Notes under the pieces: generated by a model
Told to the model about the DNA's origin: nothing
Seen by the model: only the letters and a program-made list of their open reading frames with translations
The model's database searches: none
Program-made: the position numbers and the translations under genes
Shown: one piece after another, positions 36,692 through 45,306 of the stretch
Numbering within the stretch: the stretch's first letter is position 1
Layout: every line of letters begins with the position of its first letter
NCBI GenBank assembly: GCA_003214855.1
Contig: QCLC01000009.1
Span: 1-47,180, forward strand
DNA length: 47,180 nucleotides
Direction: 5' to 3'
From: Prochlorococcus sp. AG-412-I05
GTDB lineage: Bacteria; Cyanobacteriota; Cyanobacteriia; PCC-6307; Cyanobiaceae

Positions 36692-36867
36692 TGAAAACAG
36701 TCTTACTTGGCCTCATCGTTGCCCTTCTCTGGTCTTCGCCTCAAGCAAGAACCACGACAGCCAATGGTCTCAGGATGGCGGCAAACTGGTTGGATCCAAA
36801 GGAGGAACCAACAAAAAACCCCAAACACATAAAAATCCCCAACCCTTTATATGTTGAGCAAGAATAA
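36691..36867 (+). CDS. 58-residue exported or membrane-anchored microprotein
   Basis: The frame starts MKTVLLGLIVALLWSSPQAR, a typical signal peptide or N-terminal anchor. A short polar body (TTTANGLRMAANWLDPKEEP) and a Lys/Pro-rich tail ending YVEQE follow. The ATG shares its first base with the stop of the preceding ORF. No family is recognised. Clean signal-peptide architecture and coupling support it. Confidence 0.55.
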   Translation: MKTVLLGLIVALLWSSPQARTTTANGLRMAANWLDPKEEPTKNPKHIKIPNPLYVEQE

Positions 36868-36907
36868 AAATAGAGCTCATTTCTAATTAAGAGATCAAAA
36901 CTATTCA

Positions 36908-36994
36908 ATGGCCTCTATAATTAGAGAGATCAACAAACTTCTAAAAAGGCGGCAGAGCAAAGAGCAACAACCTCCTCCTACGCTGTTGAAATGA
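36908..36994 (+). CDS. Candidate 28-residue basic peptide
   Basis: The frame MASIIREINKLLKRRQSKEQ ends QPPPTLLK. It is an amphipathic basic helix with a proline end. No ribosome binding site or family is recognised. It lies between the coupled microproteins and the next small gene. Confidence 0.25.
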   Translation: MASIIREINKLLKRRQSKEQQPPPTLLK

Positions 36995-37099
36995 GAATTG
37001 TGCTTCAACTGTTTTCATATTTTCACTTATTTCCTGCCCATTGAGTAAATAAGTTCATGAGCGATGTTAGCTTAAGCAAAGCTCGTTTATTGCCCTCAT

Positions 37100-37366
37100 A
37101 TGAAAGACGCTAATGAGCAAGTTTTAAGCGAAAAGAGCAAAGAGGTATGGCGAGATCATGTTCTTCAAGAAATAGTTAATTTTCTTGGGTCCCGCAAGGA
37201 GGAAATTTATGAGAACTATGCCAAACAGAGCAAAGGAAGACTCTCCAAAGAAGTCATTGAGGATGAAGGCTTGATGGACTTTGAACTCGCGATCACTTTC
37301 CTACGAGACAAGAAAAAATGGTTTGGACTTGGCTCCGGTTTCTTCAAGGCTAATCTCATTCGTTAA
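37100..37366 (+). CDS. Small hypothetical helical protein
   Basis: An 88-residue soluble protein with many charged residues (MKDANEQVLSEKSKEVWRDH, LGSRKEEIYENYAKQSKGRL), a helical middle (EDEGLMDFELAITFLRDKKK) and a short hydrophobic end (WFGLGSGFFKANLIR). There is no membrane span. No family is recognised. The ATG at 37100 is natural and composition is coding-like. It is the last gene of the AT-richer small-protein patch before tRNA-Cys. Confidence 0.6.
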   Translation: MKDANEQVLSEKSKEVWRDHVLQEIVNFLGSRKEEIYENYAKQSKGRLSKEVIEDEGLMDFELAITFLRDKKKWFGLGSGFFKANLIR

Positions 37367-37493
37367 GTTAATGGAATCGTGACAACGTTGGTTGAGAAGT
37401 AGCCCAACTCCCCTTCCACTCCCCTTCCGCTTTTGCAGAGAACTAAGACGAAAACACGCCTGTTACTGCAACTTGTTTGGAGGACATTGTCGA

Positions 37494-37564
37494 AGGCGGC
37501 ACCCAGATTCGAACTGGGGATAAAGGATTTGCAATCCTCTGCCTTACCACTTGGCCATGCCGCC
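37494..37564 (-). tRNA. tRNA-Cys (anticodon GCA)
   Basis: A complete 71-base cloverleaf on the minus strand. The acceptor stem GGCGGCA pairs perfectly with TGCCGCC, and the discriminator base is U, as expected for Cys. The D loop is short, the anticodon stem is GGATT with loop anticodon GCA, and the T arm contains GTTCGAATC. The 3' CCA is not encoded. A plus-strand frame runs through it antisense and must not be taken as the N-terminus of the next gene. Confidence 0.97.
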
Positions 37565-37624
37565 GCCAGGGAGACTCAATTCCCTGCAGCGGATCGTATC
37601 AGCCACTCTGCTAGCTCTCTGCTC

Positions 37625-38866
37625 GTGATTTGCAACGGGCATGGCGAGGATCTGATTGCACTACGGGTCTTGGAGGCACTACATCGCAAATGTCCGAATC
37701 TGCCCATTGAAGTGCTTCCCCTCGTAGGGGTAGGACAAGCTTTTGAACATGCCTTAGCCGCTGGATGGCTTAAGCGCCTGGGCCCTTCAGCGCCCTTGCC
37801 AAGTGGTGGCTTCAGCAATCAAAGCTTGCGGGGCCTGATTGCTGATCTTGCCGCCGGACTCACTCTGCTCAGCTGGCGACAGTGGCGATGTGTGCGCCGC
37901 TCAGCCAAAGCTGGCAAAGCCATTCTGGCAGTAGGAGACCTGTTGCCCCTGCTAATGGCATGGAGCAGTGGTGGAACCTATGGCTTCATCGGCACACCGA
38001 AAAGTGATTACACCTGGAGAAGTGGACCAGGTCGGGCCTTGAGCGACCACTACCACCGCCTCAAAGGCAGTGAATGGGATCCCTGGGAATGGGCCCTAAT
38101 GCGATCTTCGCGATGCCGAATGGTTGCCGTTCGTGATCATCTCACCGCCAGAGGACTACGACGCCACGGGGTAGCCGCAAAGGCGCCTGGGAACCCAATG
38201 ATGGATGGATTCAAGGTCGAATCAATTCCTGCCGCCCTCAACCGATGCCGGCGACTGTTATTGCTCTGTGGAAGTCGAATGCCCGAAGCAGGCACGAATT
38301 TCAAGCGACTCCTTGAAGGCCTAGGCCAACTCGATAGCGATTTACCGCTAGCAGTACTTGTAGCCTTTGGCTCCCAACCCAGCCTCAACGAGCTCGAAGC
38401 GATTCTCAGAAGCGATGGATACCTACCATCCATCCCCCCCATCGCCACCTTGGGAGCCAAGGCCTGCTGGGTCAAAGGTACACAGCTCGTGTTACTCGGG
38501 CCTGGTCAATTCAGCCGCTGGGCGGCCTGGACCGAAGCGGGCCTTGTCACCGCTGGAACCGCCACAGAACAACTGGTAGGTCTAGGCATTCCGGCTTTAT
38601 CCATGCCTGGCCCAGGACCACAATTCAAACGACAATTCGCCATGCGGCAAAGTCGCCTCTTGGGAGGAGCCGTACTGCCCTGTCAAAGCAAAGAAGAACT
38701 GGCAGACAGACTGCAGAGACTGTTAAAAGACGACTCCCTGCGACAGCGATTAGGCAGGATTGGCAACAGACGAATGGGAACAGCTGGCGGCAGTGTTGCA
38801 CTCTCAGCACTGATCTCACAGCTTTTATTAGGGCATACGAGAGCACCTAGGCAACGCTCTGTTTGA
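37625..38866 (+). CDS. Lipid-A-disaccharide-synthase-related protein
   Basis: A roughly 413-residue protein of the cyanobacterial LpxB-related family (glycosyltransferase-B fold). The N-terminal VICNGHGEDLIALRVLEALH is the nucleotide-sugar transferase opening; later come VEVLPLVGVGQAFEHAL-like sequence, VGDLLPLLMAWSSGG, APGNPMMDGF, LLLCGSRMPEAG, and the donor-site LVTAGTATEQLVGLGIPALS. The frame is open from 37433, but that part is antisense to tRNA-Cys, so the start must lie after 37564. GTG 37625 fits the conserved N-terminus. True LpxB activity is unproven. Confidence 0.78.
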   Translation: MICNGHGEDLIALRVLEALHRKCPNLPIEVLPLVGVGQAFEHALAAGWLKRLGPSAPLPSGGFSNQSLRGLIADLAAGLTLLSWRQWRCVRRSAKAGKAILAVGDLLPLLMAWSSGGTYGFIGTPKSDYTWRSGPGRALSDHYHRLKGSEWDPWEWALMRSSRCRMVAVRDHLTARGLRRHGVAAKAPGNPMMDGFKVESIPAALNRCRRLLLLCGSRMPEAGTNFKRLLEGLGQLDSDLPLAVLVAFGSQPSLNELEAILRSDGYLPSIPPIATLGAKACWVKGTQLVLLGPGQFSRWAAWTEAGLVTAGTATEQLVGLGIPALSMPGPGPQFKRQFAMRQSRLLGGAVLPCQSKEELADRLQRLLKDDSLRQRLGRIGNRRMGTAGGSVALSALISQLLLGHTRAPRQRSV

Positions 38867-38906
38867 CACGCCATAGCGGATACTGAACGCTTGCAGCACC
38901 ACTGCC

Positions 38907-39176
38907 ATGGCGGCCATGCAGGACCATGCCTTAGTGAAAATCTGCTCCGAACTGGCCAGCTGCCTCAGCATTAGCCTTGCCTCGGCCAGAAGGAAGGTTG
39001 AACTGACAGCAAGTCGAGAGGAAGTTAGGGATCTTGAAGGCCGCAAGGCCATTGCCGAACGTCTACTTGAGGAGGCTCGCTCAGGCCCAACAGAAGGAGA
39101 AAACACCTCAGGCTCCCAGCTCGACCGACTTCTAGAAGCTGTGGCCAGTGAAGAGAACTTCATGGTTGAGGACTAA
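38907..39176 (+). CDS. Small conserved-looking hypothetical protein
   Basis: An 89-residue, mostly helical protein (ICSELASCLSISLASARRKV, DLEGRKAIAERLLEEARSG, LLEAVASEENFMVED). Charge pattern and codon use match core genes, and I believe similar proteins are widespread in cyanobacteria under no functional name. It begins 40 bases after the LpxB-related gene and converges on rnd with 15 bases between them. Confidence 0.7.
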   Translation: MAAMQDHALVKICSELASCLSISLASARRKVELTASREEVRDLEGRKAIAERLLEEARSGPTEGENTSGSQLDRLLEAVASEENFMVED

Positions 39177-39191
39177 AGCCCACGACACTCG

Positions 39192-39836
39192 TCAATGTTC
39201 AAAGATCTGGGTAAATCGCAAACGATCCAGTTCCGCGATCACAGGAATGCAGCTGAAACAACGCTGAGCAATCTCCCAGCGCCCCTCACGTCTCAACATC
39301 ATTTCTAGACGGTGCCTAGCCGGAAGCAAATATCGAGCATCGTTGGCGGCATAGGCCAACTGAACATCGCTGAGTTCCTCAACCCTTCCCCAATCACTGC
39401 TCTGGGCCTGCTTATCCAATTCAACTCCAACCAACTCCATCACCACCTCCTTCAACCCATGGCGAGGGCTATAGGTTCGTGCAAGGCGACTGGCCACCTT
39501 CGTACAGAAAATGGGCAAAACGGAGATGCCCAATCCGCTAGCAAGTGCGGCCACATCAAAGCGAGCAAAGTGGAACACCTTTTCAACAGAAGGGGCCTCC
39601 ATTAGCTTCTGCAAGCGAGGGGCAGAGGTCTGACCCAAACCAATCCGCACGCATGCCACATTGTCGGCAGGGTCACAAATCTGCACGAGACAGAGGCGGT
39701 CACGGCCATGAATCAGTCCCATGGCCTCAGTGTCTACCGCAATGGCAGATGCTCTGAGATATCGATTCGCCCAGTCTGAGTCGAGATCCCCATCGAAAAC
39801 GACAAAGCTTGCAGGAGCTTGAGAAAAGTCGCCCAT
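39192..39836 (-). CDS. rnd: Ribonuclease D-like 3'-5' exonuclease
   Basis: A 214-residue DEDDy exonuclease without HRDC domains, the short cyanobacterial form. Motif I is AIAVDTEAMGL (Asp and Glu), motif II FHFARFDVAAL (Asp), motif III YAANDARYLLPARH (Tyr and Asp). These residues bind two metal ions for trimming RNA 3' ends, for example in tRNA maturation. I start at ATG 39836 (MGDFSQAPASFV); the frame extends to 39887 with no conserved residues. Confidence 0.9.
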   Translation of the reverse strand: MGDFSQAPASFVVFDGDLDSDWANRYLRASAIAVDTEAMGLIHGRDRLCLVQICDPADNVACVRIGLGQTSAPRLQKLMEAPSVEKVFHFARFDVAALASGLGISVLPIFCTKVASRLARTYSPRHGLKEVVMELVGVELDKQAQSSDWGRVEELSDVQLAYAANDARYLLPARHRLEMMLRREGRWEIAQRCFSCIPVIAELDRLRFTQIFEH

Positions 39837-39951
39837 TAAGCAAATGGCGCAGGGCCAGGACAGATCCTCACCACTCTGAAGGGCCACAACGCCGGCTTGC
39901 TCATTTTGCTGATTTGAAAACGATGACGAGACTGGGTTGACTCAGGGATGG

Positions 39952-40056
39952 TCACTCGCTCGCCTTCAGCATCCGACGCATGCCCTCGCTGAACTGTCTG
40001 GCGATATCAAGCAAGATTTTTTCAACCACCGCCACATTTTCTCGATCTGGGAGCAA
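39952..40056 (-). CDS. Candidate 27-34-residue peptide
   Basis: On the minus strand a short frame starts at TTG 40056 or GTG 40035 and ends VEKILLDIARQFSEGMRRML-KASE, a regular amphipathic helix with coding-like composition. No family is recognised. It lies 115 bases upstream of rnd on the same strand. The rest of 40057-40364 shows nothing recognisable; a 71-codon plus-strand frame (39980-40195) looks like its shadow. Confidence 0.28.
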   Translation of the reverse strand: MLPDRENVAVVEKILLDIARQFSEGMRRMLKASE

Positions 40057-40364
40057 CCCTCTACAGGTTGCTGATCTACTTGCTCAAGACAGTCAACTAT
40101 CAAGCAAGAATCTTGCATCAACTAGCGCTGAGGCAGCCACGCCATCGGCTTTCGAAAGGCATGCTGCAAAAGCCCCGAATTTTCTAAAGAACTAAGCCTC
40201 ATACAGCACCACCCAGCAACGCTGCCCAAAACCTGAACCGACCCAATCGCATGCTTCAGCACCTCGCTTCAGCAAAGGCTGATGCAAAGCGACTGATAGA
40301 GCCCTGCCATGGCATCGTAAAGACCTAGAACAGATGGGTACATCAGCACCCATGCACGAACGCG

Positions 40365-40919
40365 ATGCCGGCGGTCTTCTCCTCGACCCTGCTACTCACA
40401 GTGTTACTGGCCATCGGCCTGGTGTTCTTTCTGCGGGCAGCAAGTAAAGACCGAACCACGGTTGTAGATGTTCACTCACCGCGTCCCCCACTAGAGGTCC
40501 TCAATGGAATGATCCACTGGCTGGAGGAACGAGGCTGGAAGCAAGATAGTGGCGATGCTGATAGACAACTCCTTCGCTTCAGTGGAAGCGTTGCCTCCAG
40601 CCAATCGCTGGCAATCCTGTTATCCCTATACGCTGCAGTTGGTTCAGGCTGCCTTGGACTGGTTGTCCGCCAGCTTTATCCCCTACTGGATTGGTGGCCA
40701 CTTCTGCTTATTGGTCTGGGCCCACTCGCAGGATTGATCTACAGCAATCGCGCCAACCGTATTGAAGCCGTTGAACTTCGCTTGCTCAGCGCCAGCGACG
40801 ACGAAGGCAGCACCCTGCGGCTGAGGGCCCATCGCGACGAACTGATTGCCATGGAATTGGAACTCTCCCAGCCCCTTGAGCTGGCTAGCGATGGCTCTCT
40901 TCTATCCTCTCCAATCTGA
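40365..40919 (+). CDS. Cofactor assembly of complex C subunit B (CCB) family protein
   Basis: A 184-residue membrane protein. One span is at the N-terminus (LLLTVLLAIGLVFFLRAASK, then DRTTVV, the family hallmark) and two are central (LAILLSLYAAVGSGCLGLVV and WWPLLLIGLGPLAGLIY), with a soluble C-terminal domain. The CCB family helps attach heme ci covalently to cytochrome b6 in the thylakoid. Assignment rests on the N-terminal pattern and topology. Its stop codon is followed immediately by the start of the amidase-like gene. Confidence 0.75.
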   Translation: MPAVFSSTLLLTVLLAIGLVFFLRAASKDRTTVVDVHSPRPPLEVLNGMIHWLEERGWKQDSGDADRQLLRFSGSVASSQSLAILLSLYAAVGSGCLGLVVRQLYPLLDWWPLLLIGLGPLAGLIYSNRANRIEAVELRLLSASDDEGSTLRLRAHRDELIAMELELSQPLELASDGSLLSSPI

Positions 40920-41810
40920 GTGATTTCAAATCTCAGCGGGAAAGGCAGAAGCCTATTGATTCTGAGCACAGCTTTCAGCTTGGGGATCAACTTGCCTGGC
41001 CCGGCCACTGCCGCAGAAGCACCATCTCCGCCACCTCTTGAATCTCCTTCAAGAACAGCAGAGTCTCAATCACCGATTACAGAGCTAAACACCGGTCCCC
41101 GCACGCGCTTAAGGGGCAATTGGGTCGGTCGCCAACCGGTGTCTCCATCTTTAAAGATTGTTGTCATGGCAGGACATGCAGACTCGCAAGGGATGCATGG
41201 CTCAGGAACCCCAGGTGCTGCAGTTGATCAAAGGGGAGAAGCACCGATGGATCCCCGCATGCGGGATGAACTCTTTTGGAACCGGAAAGTACGCGATGCA
41301 GTCGTTGCTCTCAGCAAGCAAAAAGGGCTCAATATCATCGGCTACGACCCAGGAGCACTCTCAATTGCTAAAGCGAGCGATCCACGTACCAACTGGTCAG
41401 TAGCCCGCCGCCTTTCCAGGCAAGGCGACTACATCCTAGAGATTCACTTCGATGCATACAGCCCACACGGATATGGATCTGGACTGATCCCGGCCCTCAA
41501 TCGCAACCTCAACCGAGTGGATGAAAGTCTTGCTCAGAGCTTCGGTCGATTTCCCAGACTCTTTCGGGGAGGCCTTGGTGGACCACGACGAGGGATCAGC
41601 ATCCTTGAGATCGGAATGCTGGAAGGGATTCTGGAGGCCAATCTCCGCAACCCCAAAACCAGAGAAGCAACCATTCAAGCCATCGCCCTTCAAGTCAGCG
41701 ATGCTTTGATGCTGGGAGTACGTGGGAAGACGTCTTCTAATCCACCGCCTGGTGTGGTCGACAACGCTCCTCCAACGTCGAATCCTCAAACCAATTCTGA
41801 GGTCGAGTAA
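40920..41810 (+). CDS. Exported N-acetylmuramoyl-L-alanine amidase-like protein
   Basis: A 296-residue protein with a signal peptide ([20 protein letters not shown], about 11-30), a Pro/Ser-rich linker, then an Amidase_3-like fold. [18 protein letters not shown] holds the first zinc His, [15 protein letters not shown] holds the HxD/E site, and [11 protein letters not shown] has the C-terminal glutamate. These are plausible zinc and catalytic residues, but the spacing is unusual, so activity on peptidoglycan is inferred. GTG 40920 directly follows the CCB stop. Its last 74 bases overlap convergent hemF. Confidence 0.75.
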   Translation: MISNLSGKGRSLLILSTAFSLGINLPGPATAAEAPSPPPLESPSRTAESQSPITELNTGPRTRLRGNWVGRQPVSPSLKIVVMAGHADSQGMHGSGTPGAAVDQRGEAPMDPRMRDELFWNRKVRDAVVALSKQKGLNIIGYDPGALSIAKASDPRTNWSVARRLSRQGDYILEIHFDAYSPHGYGSGLIPALNRNLNRVDESLAQSFGRFPRLFRGGLGGPRRGISILEIGMLEGILEANLRNPKTREATIQAIALQVSDALMLGVRGKTSSNPPPGVVDNAPPTSNPQTNSEVE

Positions 41811-42786
41811 ACAAATCAGTGAGCAAAGCCTCCCTTGAATCAGCTGGTGCGGCATATCCATACTCCCAACGAGCCAGTGGTGGCAAAGACATCAAGATCG
41901 ACTCCGTTCGGCCATTGGTTTGCAATCCAAAAATCGTGCCCCGATCCCAGACCAGATTGAACTCCGCATATCGCCCACGGCGATACAACTGGAATTGACG
42001 TTCTCGATCGCCATAGGCCTGCTCCTGACGTTTCTCCACAATCGGCACATAAGCCGGCAAGAAAGCCTTCCCACAAGCCTTGGCCAGCTCAAATAACTGT
42101 TCCCAGCTCTTCGGATGAGGCCCTAACTCCCGTGAGACCTGTGCAGCTGGGCCCTCAGGGTTTTGACCTTTGTAAAGCACTCCAGATCCATCCTGGTAGT
42201 CGTAAAAAATTCCACCTACACCACGGGTCTCTCCACGGTGCTTCAAATAGAAATATTCGTCACACCAAGGTTTAAAGACCCTGTGGAGCTCAGGTCCAAC
42301 CGTATCGCAAGCCTGCTTGTGAACGCGATGAAAATGGCGGGCATCTTCCAGGTAGGGATAAAACGGCGTAAGGTCAGCGCCACCGCCAAACCACCAGACC
42401 GGACCCGCCTCGAAATAGCGATAATTCAGGTGGATCGTAGGCACATAGGGATTGCGCGGGTGTAGCACCATCGAAGTGCCGGTAGCGAACCAAGGATGTC
42501 CCTTTGCCTCAGGTCGCTGATTCAGGATCGACGGAGGCAACTCCTCGCCGTGCACCTCAGAGAAATTAACGCCGCCCTGTTCAAAAACTCTGCCCTCACG
42601 CATCACTTTGGATCGCCCACCACCCCCTTCAGGCCGCTCCCAACTGTCAGTCCTAAAAGATTGGCCACCATCCAGACTCTCCAGTTCATTACAGATCTCA
42701 TCTTGCAATCCGAGTACCAACTCGCGTGCACGTTCGCGGGAGTGAGGAGGAGGAGGACCTTGGCCAACATTCTCAGAAGCACCCAT
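41737..42786 (-). CDS. hemF: Oxygen-dependent coproporphyrinogen III oxidase
   Basis: HemF converts coproporphyrinogen III to protoporphyrinogen IX with O2, in heme and chlorophyll synthesis. The sequence has the family blocks [40 protein letters not shown] (with the active-site His and Asn), [31 protein letters not shown] and [23 protein letters not shown] 42786 gives about 349 residues, normal for the family; a TTG at 42801 is possible. The 3' end overlaps the amidase-like gene by 74 bp. It feeds the same tetrapyrrole path that supplies heme to HO1. Confidence 0.97.
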   Translation of the reverse strand: MGASENVGQGPPPPHSRERARELVLGLQDEICNELESLDGGQSFRTDSWERPEGGGGRSKVMREGRVFEQGGVNFSEVHGEELPPSILNQRPEAKGHPWFATGTSMVLHPRNPYVPTIHLNYRYFEAGPVWWFGGGADLTPFYPYLEDARHFHRVHKQACDTVGPELHRVFKPWCDEYFYLKHRGETRGVGGIFYDYQDGSGVLYKGQNPEGPAAQVSRELGPHPKSWEQLFELAKACGKAFLPAYVPIVEKRQEQAYGDRERQFQLYRRGRYAEFNLVWDRGTIFGLQTNGRTESILMSLPPLARWEYGYAAPADSREALLTDLFTRPQNWFEDSTLEERCRPHQAVD

Positions 42787-42943
42787 AAGCTTGCCAATCA
42801 AAGTAGGAACAATACAGACAACAGTAATAGAATTGCGTTGTATTTTGCGCCAGAACAGCTCTGTTTTTATGTCTTTTCAGATATCGCCCTTGAGAACTAT
42901 CACGAGAGTCCACACATAAGATCCTCTCACCTGAATGAAAGGC

Positions 42944-44020
42944 ATGGCCACGGCCGAGCAGGCACAGAATGCCCTTGATCAAGTCAAGGATTCAGGCAGC
43001 GGCCGCTCGGCTATTGAGATGGGCTGGATTGACCAGGTCCGTGTCATTCCTCCTCGCGCCGTCATCCGCCTCACCTTGCCGGGATTTGCCCAAAGCCAAA
43101 GGGATCGATTAGCACAAGAAGCTCGACAAGTACTCCTTGAACTCAACGGAATCAGTGAGGTACAAATTGAGCTTGGAGAAGCTGCCAGCCAAGGGCCTAT
43201 AGGCCAAGCCGGCCATGGACAATCTGCTGAGCCTCAGGCCATCCAAGGGGTTCGACAGGTCATTGCCGTAAGCAGTGGCAAGGGAGGTGTTGGCAAAAGC
43301 ACCGTGGCGGTCAATCTGGCCTGCGCACTAGCCCAAGAGGGCCTAAGCGTGGGACTGCTCGATGCCGATATTTATGGGCCAAATACTCCAACCATGCTTG
43401 GAGTCGCTGATCGCACGCCTGAGGTCAGCGGCAACGGTGCTGAGCAATGCATCATCCCGATCGAAAGTCATGGGGTAGCCATGGTGTCGATGGGTCTACT
43501 CATCGAGGAAAACCAACCAGTGATCTGGCGCGGCCCGATGCTGAACGGGATTATCCGCCAGTTCCTCTATCAGGCCTACTGGGGGGAGCGGGATGTTTTG
43601 GTGGTCGATCTACCTCCAGGCACTGGCGATGCACAGTTGTCACTAGCGCAGGCAGTTCCCATTGCGGGGGTGGTAATTGTCACCACCCCCCAGAAAGTTT
43701 CACTGCAGGATGCTCGCCGAGGGCTGGCAATGTTCAAGCAAATGGGCGTCAACGTGCTCGGCGTGGTCGAAAACATGACCGCCTTCGTACCCCCCGATCA
43801 ACCAGAGCGTCGTTACGCCCTATTCGGCTCTGGAGGGGGAGAACAGCTGGCGCTAGAAAATAATGTCCCTCTGCTAGCACAGATCCCTATGGAAATGCCT
43901 GTGCAAGAGGGGGGTAATGAAGGTAGCCCCATCGTTCATAGCCGACCCAAATCAGTGAGTGCCAAAGCCTTCAAGCAATTAGCCAAACAAGTTCTGGATT
44001 GCGCCTCCCAGGCCAGCTGA
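42944..44020 (+). CDS. mrp: Mrp/HCF101-like Fe-S cluster carrier ATPase
   Basis: A 358-residue ApbC/Nbp35-family protein. An N-terminal MIP18/DUF59 domain covers about 1-85 (IEMGWIDQVRVIPPRAVIRL). The deviant Walker A is VSSGKGGVGKSTVAVNLACA (near 108), followed by LLDADIYGPNTPTMLG and VDLPPGTGDAQLSLAQ. The CxxC seen in many bacterial Mrp proteins is absent at VVENMTAFVPPDQPE, as in the plastid protein HCF101, which delivers [4Fe-4S] clusters to photosystem I. A start at 42935 is also possible. rodA follows after 2 bases. Confidence 0.93.
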   Translation: MATAEQAQNALDQVKDSGSGRSAIEMGWIDQVRVIPPRAVIRLTLPGFAQSQRDRLAQEARQVLLELNGISEVQIELGEAASQGPIGQAGHGQSAEPQAIQGVRQVIAVSSGKGGVGKSTVAVNLACALAQEGLSVGLLDADIYGPNTPTMLGVADRTPEVSGNGAEQCIIPIESHGVAMVSMGLLIEENQPVIWRGPMLNGIIRQFLYQAYWGERDVLVVDLPPGTGDAQLSLAQAVPIAGVVIVTTPQKVSLQDARRGLAMFKQMGVNVLGVVENMTAFVPPDQPERRYALFGSGGGEQLALENNVPLLAQIPMEMPVQEGGNEGSPIVHSRPKSVSAKAFKQLAKQVLDCASQAS

Positions 44021-44022
44021 CC

Positions 44023-45306
44023 ATGCTTTCAAGCCAGAGGCGGCAACGCAATGGTGGCAAGTCCTTCCGTTCTAAGGGGGATCTACGCAGATGGTGGAAA
44101 GAACTGGATCTAGTGCTCTGGGGGGTGCCAGTGGCCATGGTGATCCTTGCGGGCGTTCTAATCGCCAGCACTCAAAGACAGGCTGATTACGCCGACTGGT
44201 ATCACCACTGGATCACCGCTGGATTGGGATGCTTGGTCGCTCTGTTGCTGGCCCGATTGCCACTCCAGAGACTTCGGCCGCTATTAATTCCCCTCTATGC
44301 ACTCACGGTTCTGAGCCTGGTAGCCGTTCGCCTAATCGGCACCTCCGCCCTAGGCGCTCAGCGGTGGATCAGCATCGCTGGGGTGAATGTTCAGCCATCT
44401 GAATTCGCCAAACTGACAGCAATCCTCCTTTTGGCAGCAGTACTCGACCGCCACCCGATAGAACGCCCCATCGACCTGATGAGGCCTTTGGCCGTGATTT
44501 CTGTGCCCTGGACACTGGTCTTCCTGCAACCGGATCTCGGCAGTTCACTCGTGTTCGGCGCCTTGCTAGTAACAATGCTCTATTGGGCTGACATGCCCTG
44601 GGAATGGGTCCTGTTGCTCCTATCACCTCTAGCCACAGCACTCCTTGCAGGTCTATCACCTTGGACTCTCTGCGCATGGCTCCCTCTGATGGGTTTCCTG
44701 GCCTATCGCTCACTGCCATGGAAACGCCTGGCCGCTTCGCTCACTTTGGCGCTGCAAGGAATCGTGGCTGTTACCACCCCTTGGCTTTGGTTGCATGGCC
44801 TCAAGGACTATCAAAGAGAACGACTGGTGCTGTTTCTCGATCCCACCAAAGACCCCCTAGGTGGTGGCTATCACCTTCTGCAAAGCACTGTGGGCATTGG
44901 CTCTGGCGGGCTATTTGGCACAGGGCTGCTGCGAGGTCAACTCACCAAGCTACGTTTCATCCCCGAGCAGCACACCGATTTCATCTTCAGTGCCCTAGGG
45001 GAAGAAACTGGCTTCATCGGAACCATCCTTGTCGTAACAGGCTTCGCGCTACTCATGGGACGCCTACTACAAGTCGCCAGAGAAGCCCGCACTGATTTCG
45101 AATCACTGGTTGTCATAGGCGTCGCCACGATGGTGATGTTCCAAGTGGTCGTGAACATCTTTATGACCATTGGCCTTGGTCCTGTAACTGGTATCCCCTT
45201 ACCATTTATGAGCTATGGCCGCTCAGCAATGGTGGTGAACTTCGTAGCACTTGGGCTCTGCCTTTCGGTGGCACGCCGAGGCCACACAAGACTCAACAAC
45301 TGGTGA
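44023..45306 (+). CDS. rodA: Rod-shape peptidoglycan glycosyltransferase RodA
   Basis: A SEDS-family integral membrane protein that polymerises peptidoglycan for lateral wall growth. The 427 residues (ATG 44023) form about ten spans. Family blocks include GAQRWISIAGVNVQPSEFAK (near 114), PDLGSSLVFGALL, VGIGSGGLFGTGLLRGQLTK, FIPEQHTDFIFSALGEETGF and GIPLPFMSYGRSAMVVNF. The catalytic Asp region is in the large loop (FLDPTKDPLGGGYH). It lies 2 bases after mrp and overlaps the histidine-kinase gene by 4 bp. Confidence 0.95.
   Translation: MLSSQRRQRNGGKSFRSKGDLRRWWKELDLVLWGVPVAMVILAGVLIASTQRQADYADWYHHWITAGLGCLVALLLARLPLQRLRPLLIPLYALTVLSLVAVRLIGTSALGAQRWISIAGVNVQPSEFAKLTAILLLAAVLDRHPIERPIDLMRPLAVISVPWTLVFLQPDLGSSLVFGALLVTMLYWADMPWEWVLLLLSPLATALLAGLSPWTLCAWLPLMGFLAYRSLPWKRLAASLTLALQGIVAVTTPWLWLHGLKDYQRERLVLFLDPTKDPLGGGYHLLQSTVGIGSGGLFGTGLLRGQLTKLRFIPEQHTDFIFSALGEETGFIGTILVVTGFALLMGRLLQVAREARTDFESLVVIGVATMVMFQVVVNIFMTIGLGPVTGIPLPFMSYGRSAMVVNFVALGLCLSVARRGHTRLNNW

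Noticed and set aside
37433-37624. N-terminal extension of the LpxB-related protein
   Set aside because: The open frame runs antisense through a perfect tRNA-Cys gene, and residues there match no conserved sequence; the start must lie after 37564.
40039-40057. GCAACC...GGTTGC inverted repeat near 40.05 kb
   Set aside because: Six-base arms with a 7-base loop and no T run; easily expected by chance in a window of this size.
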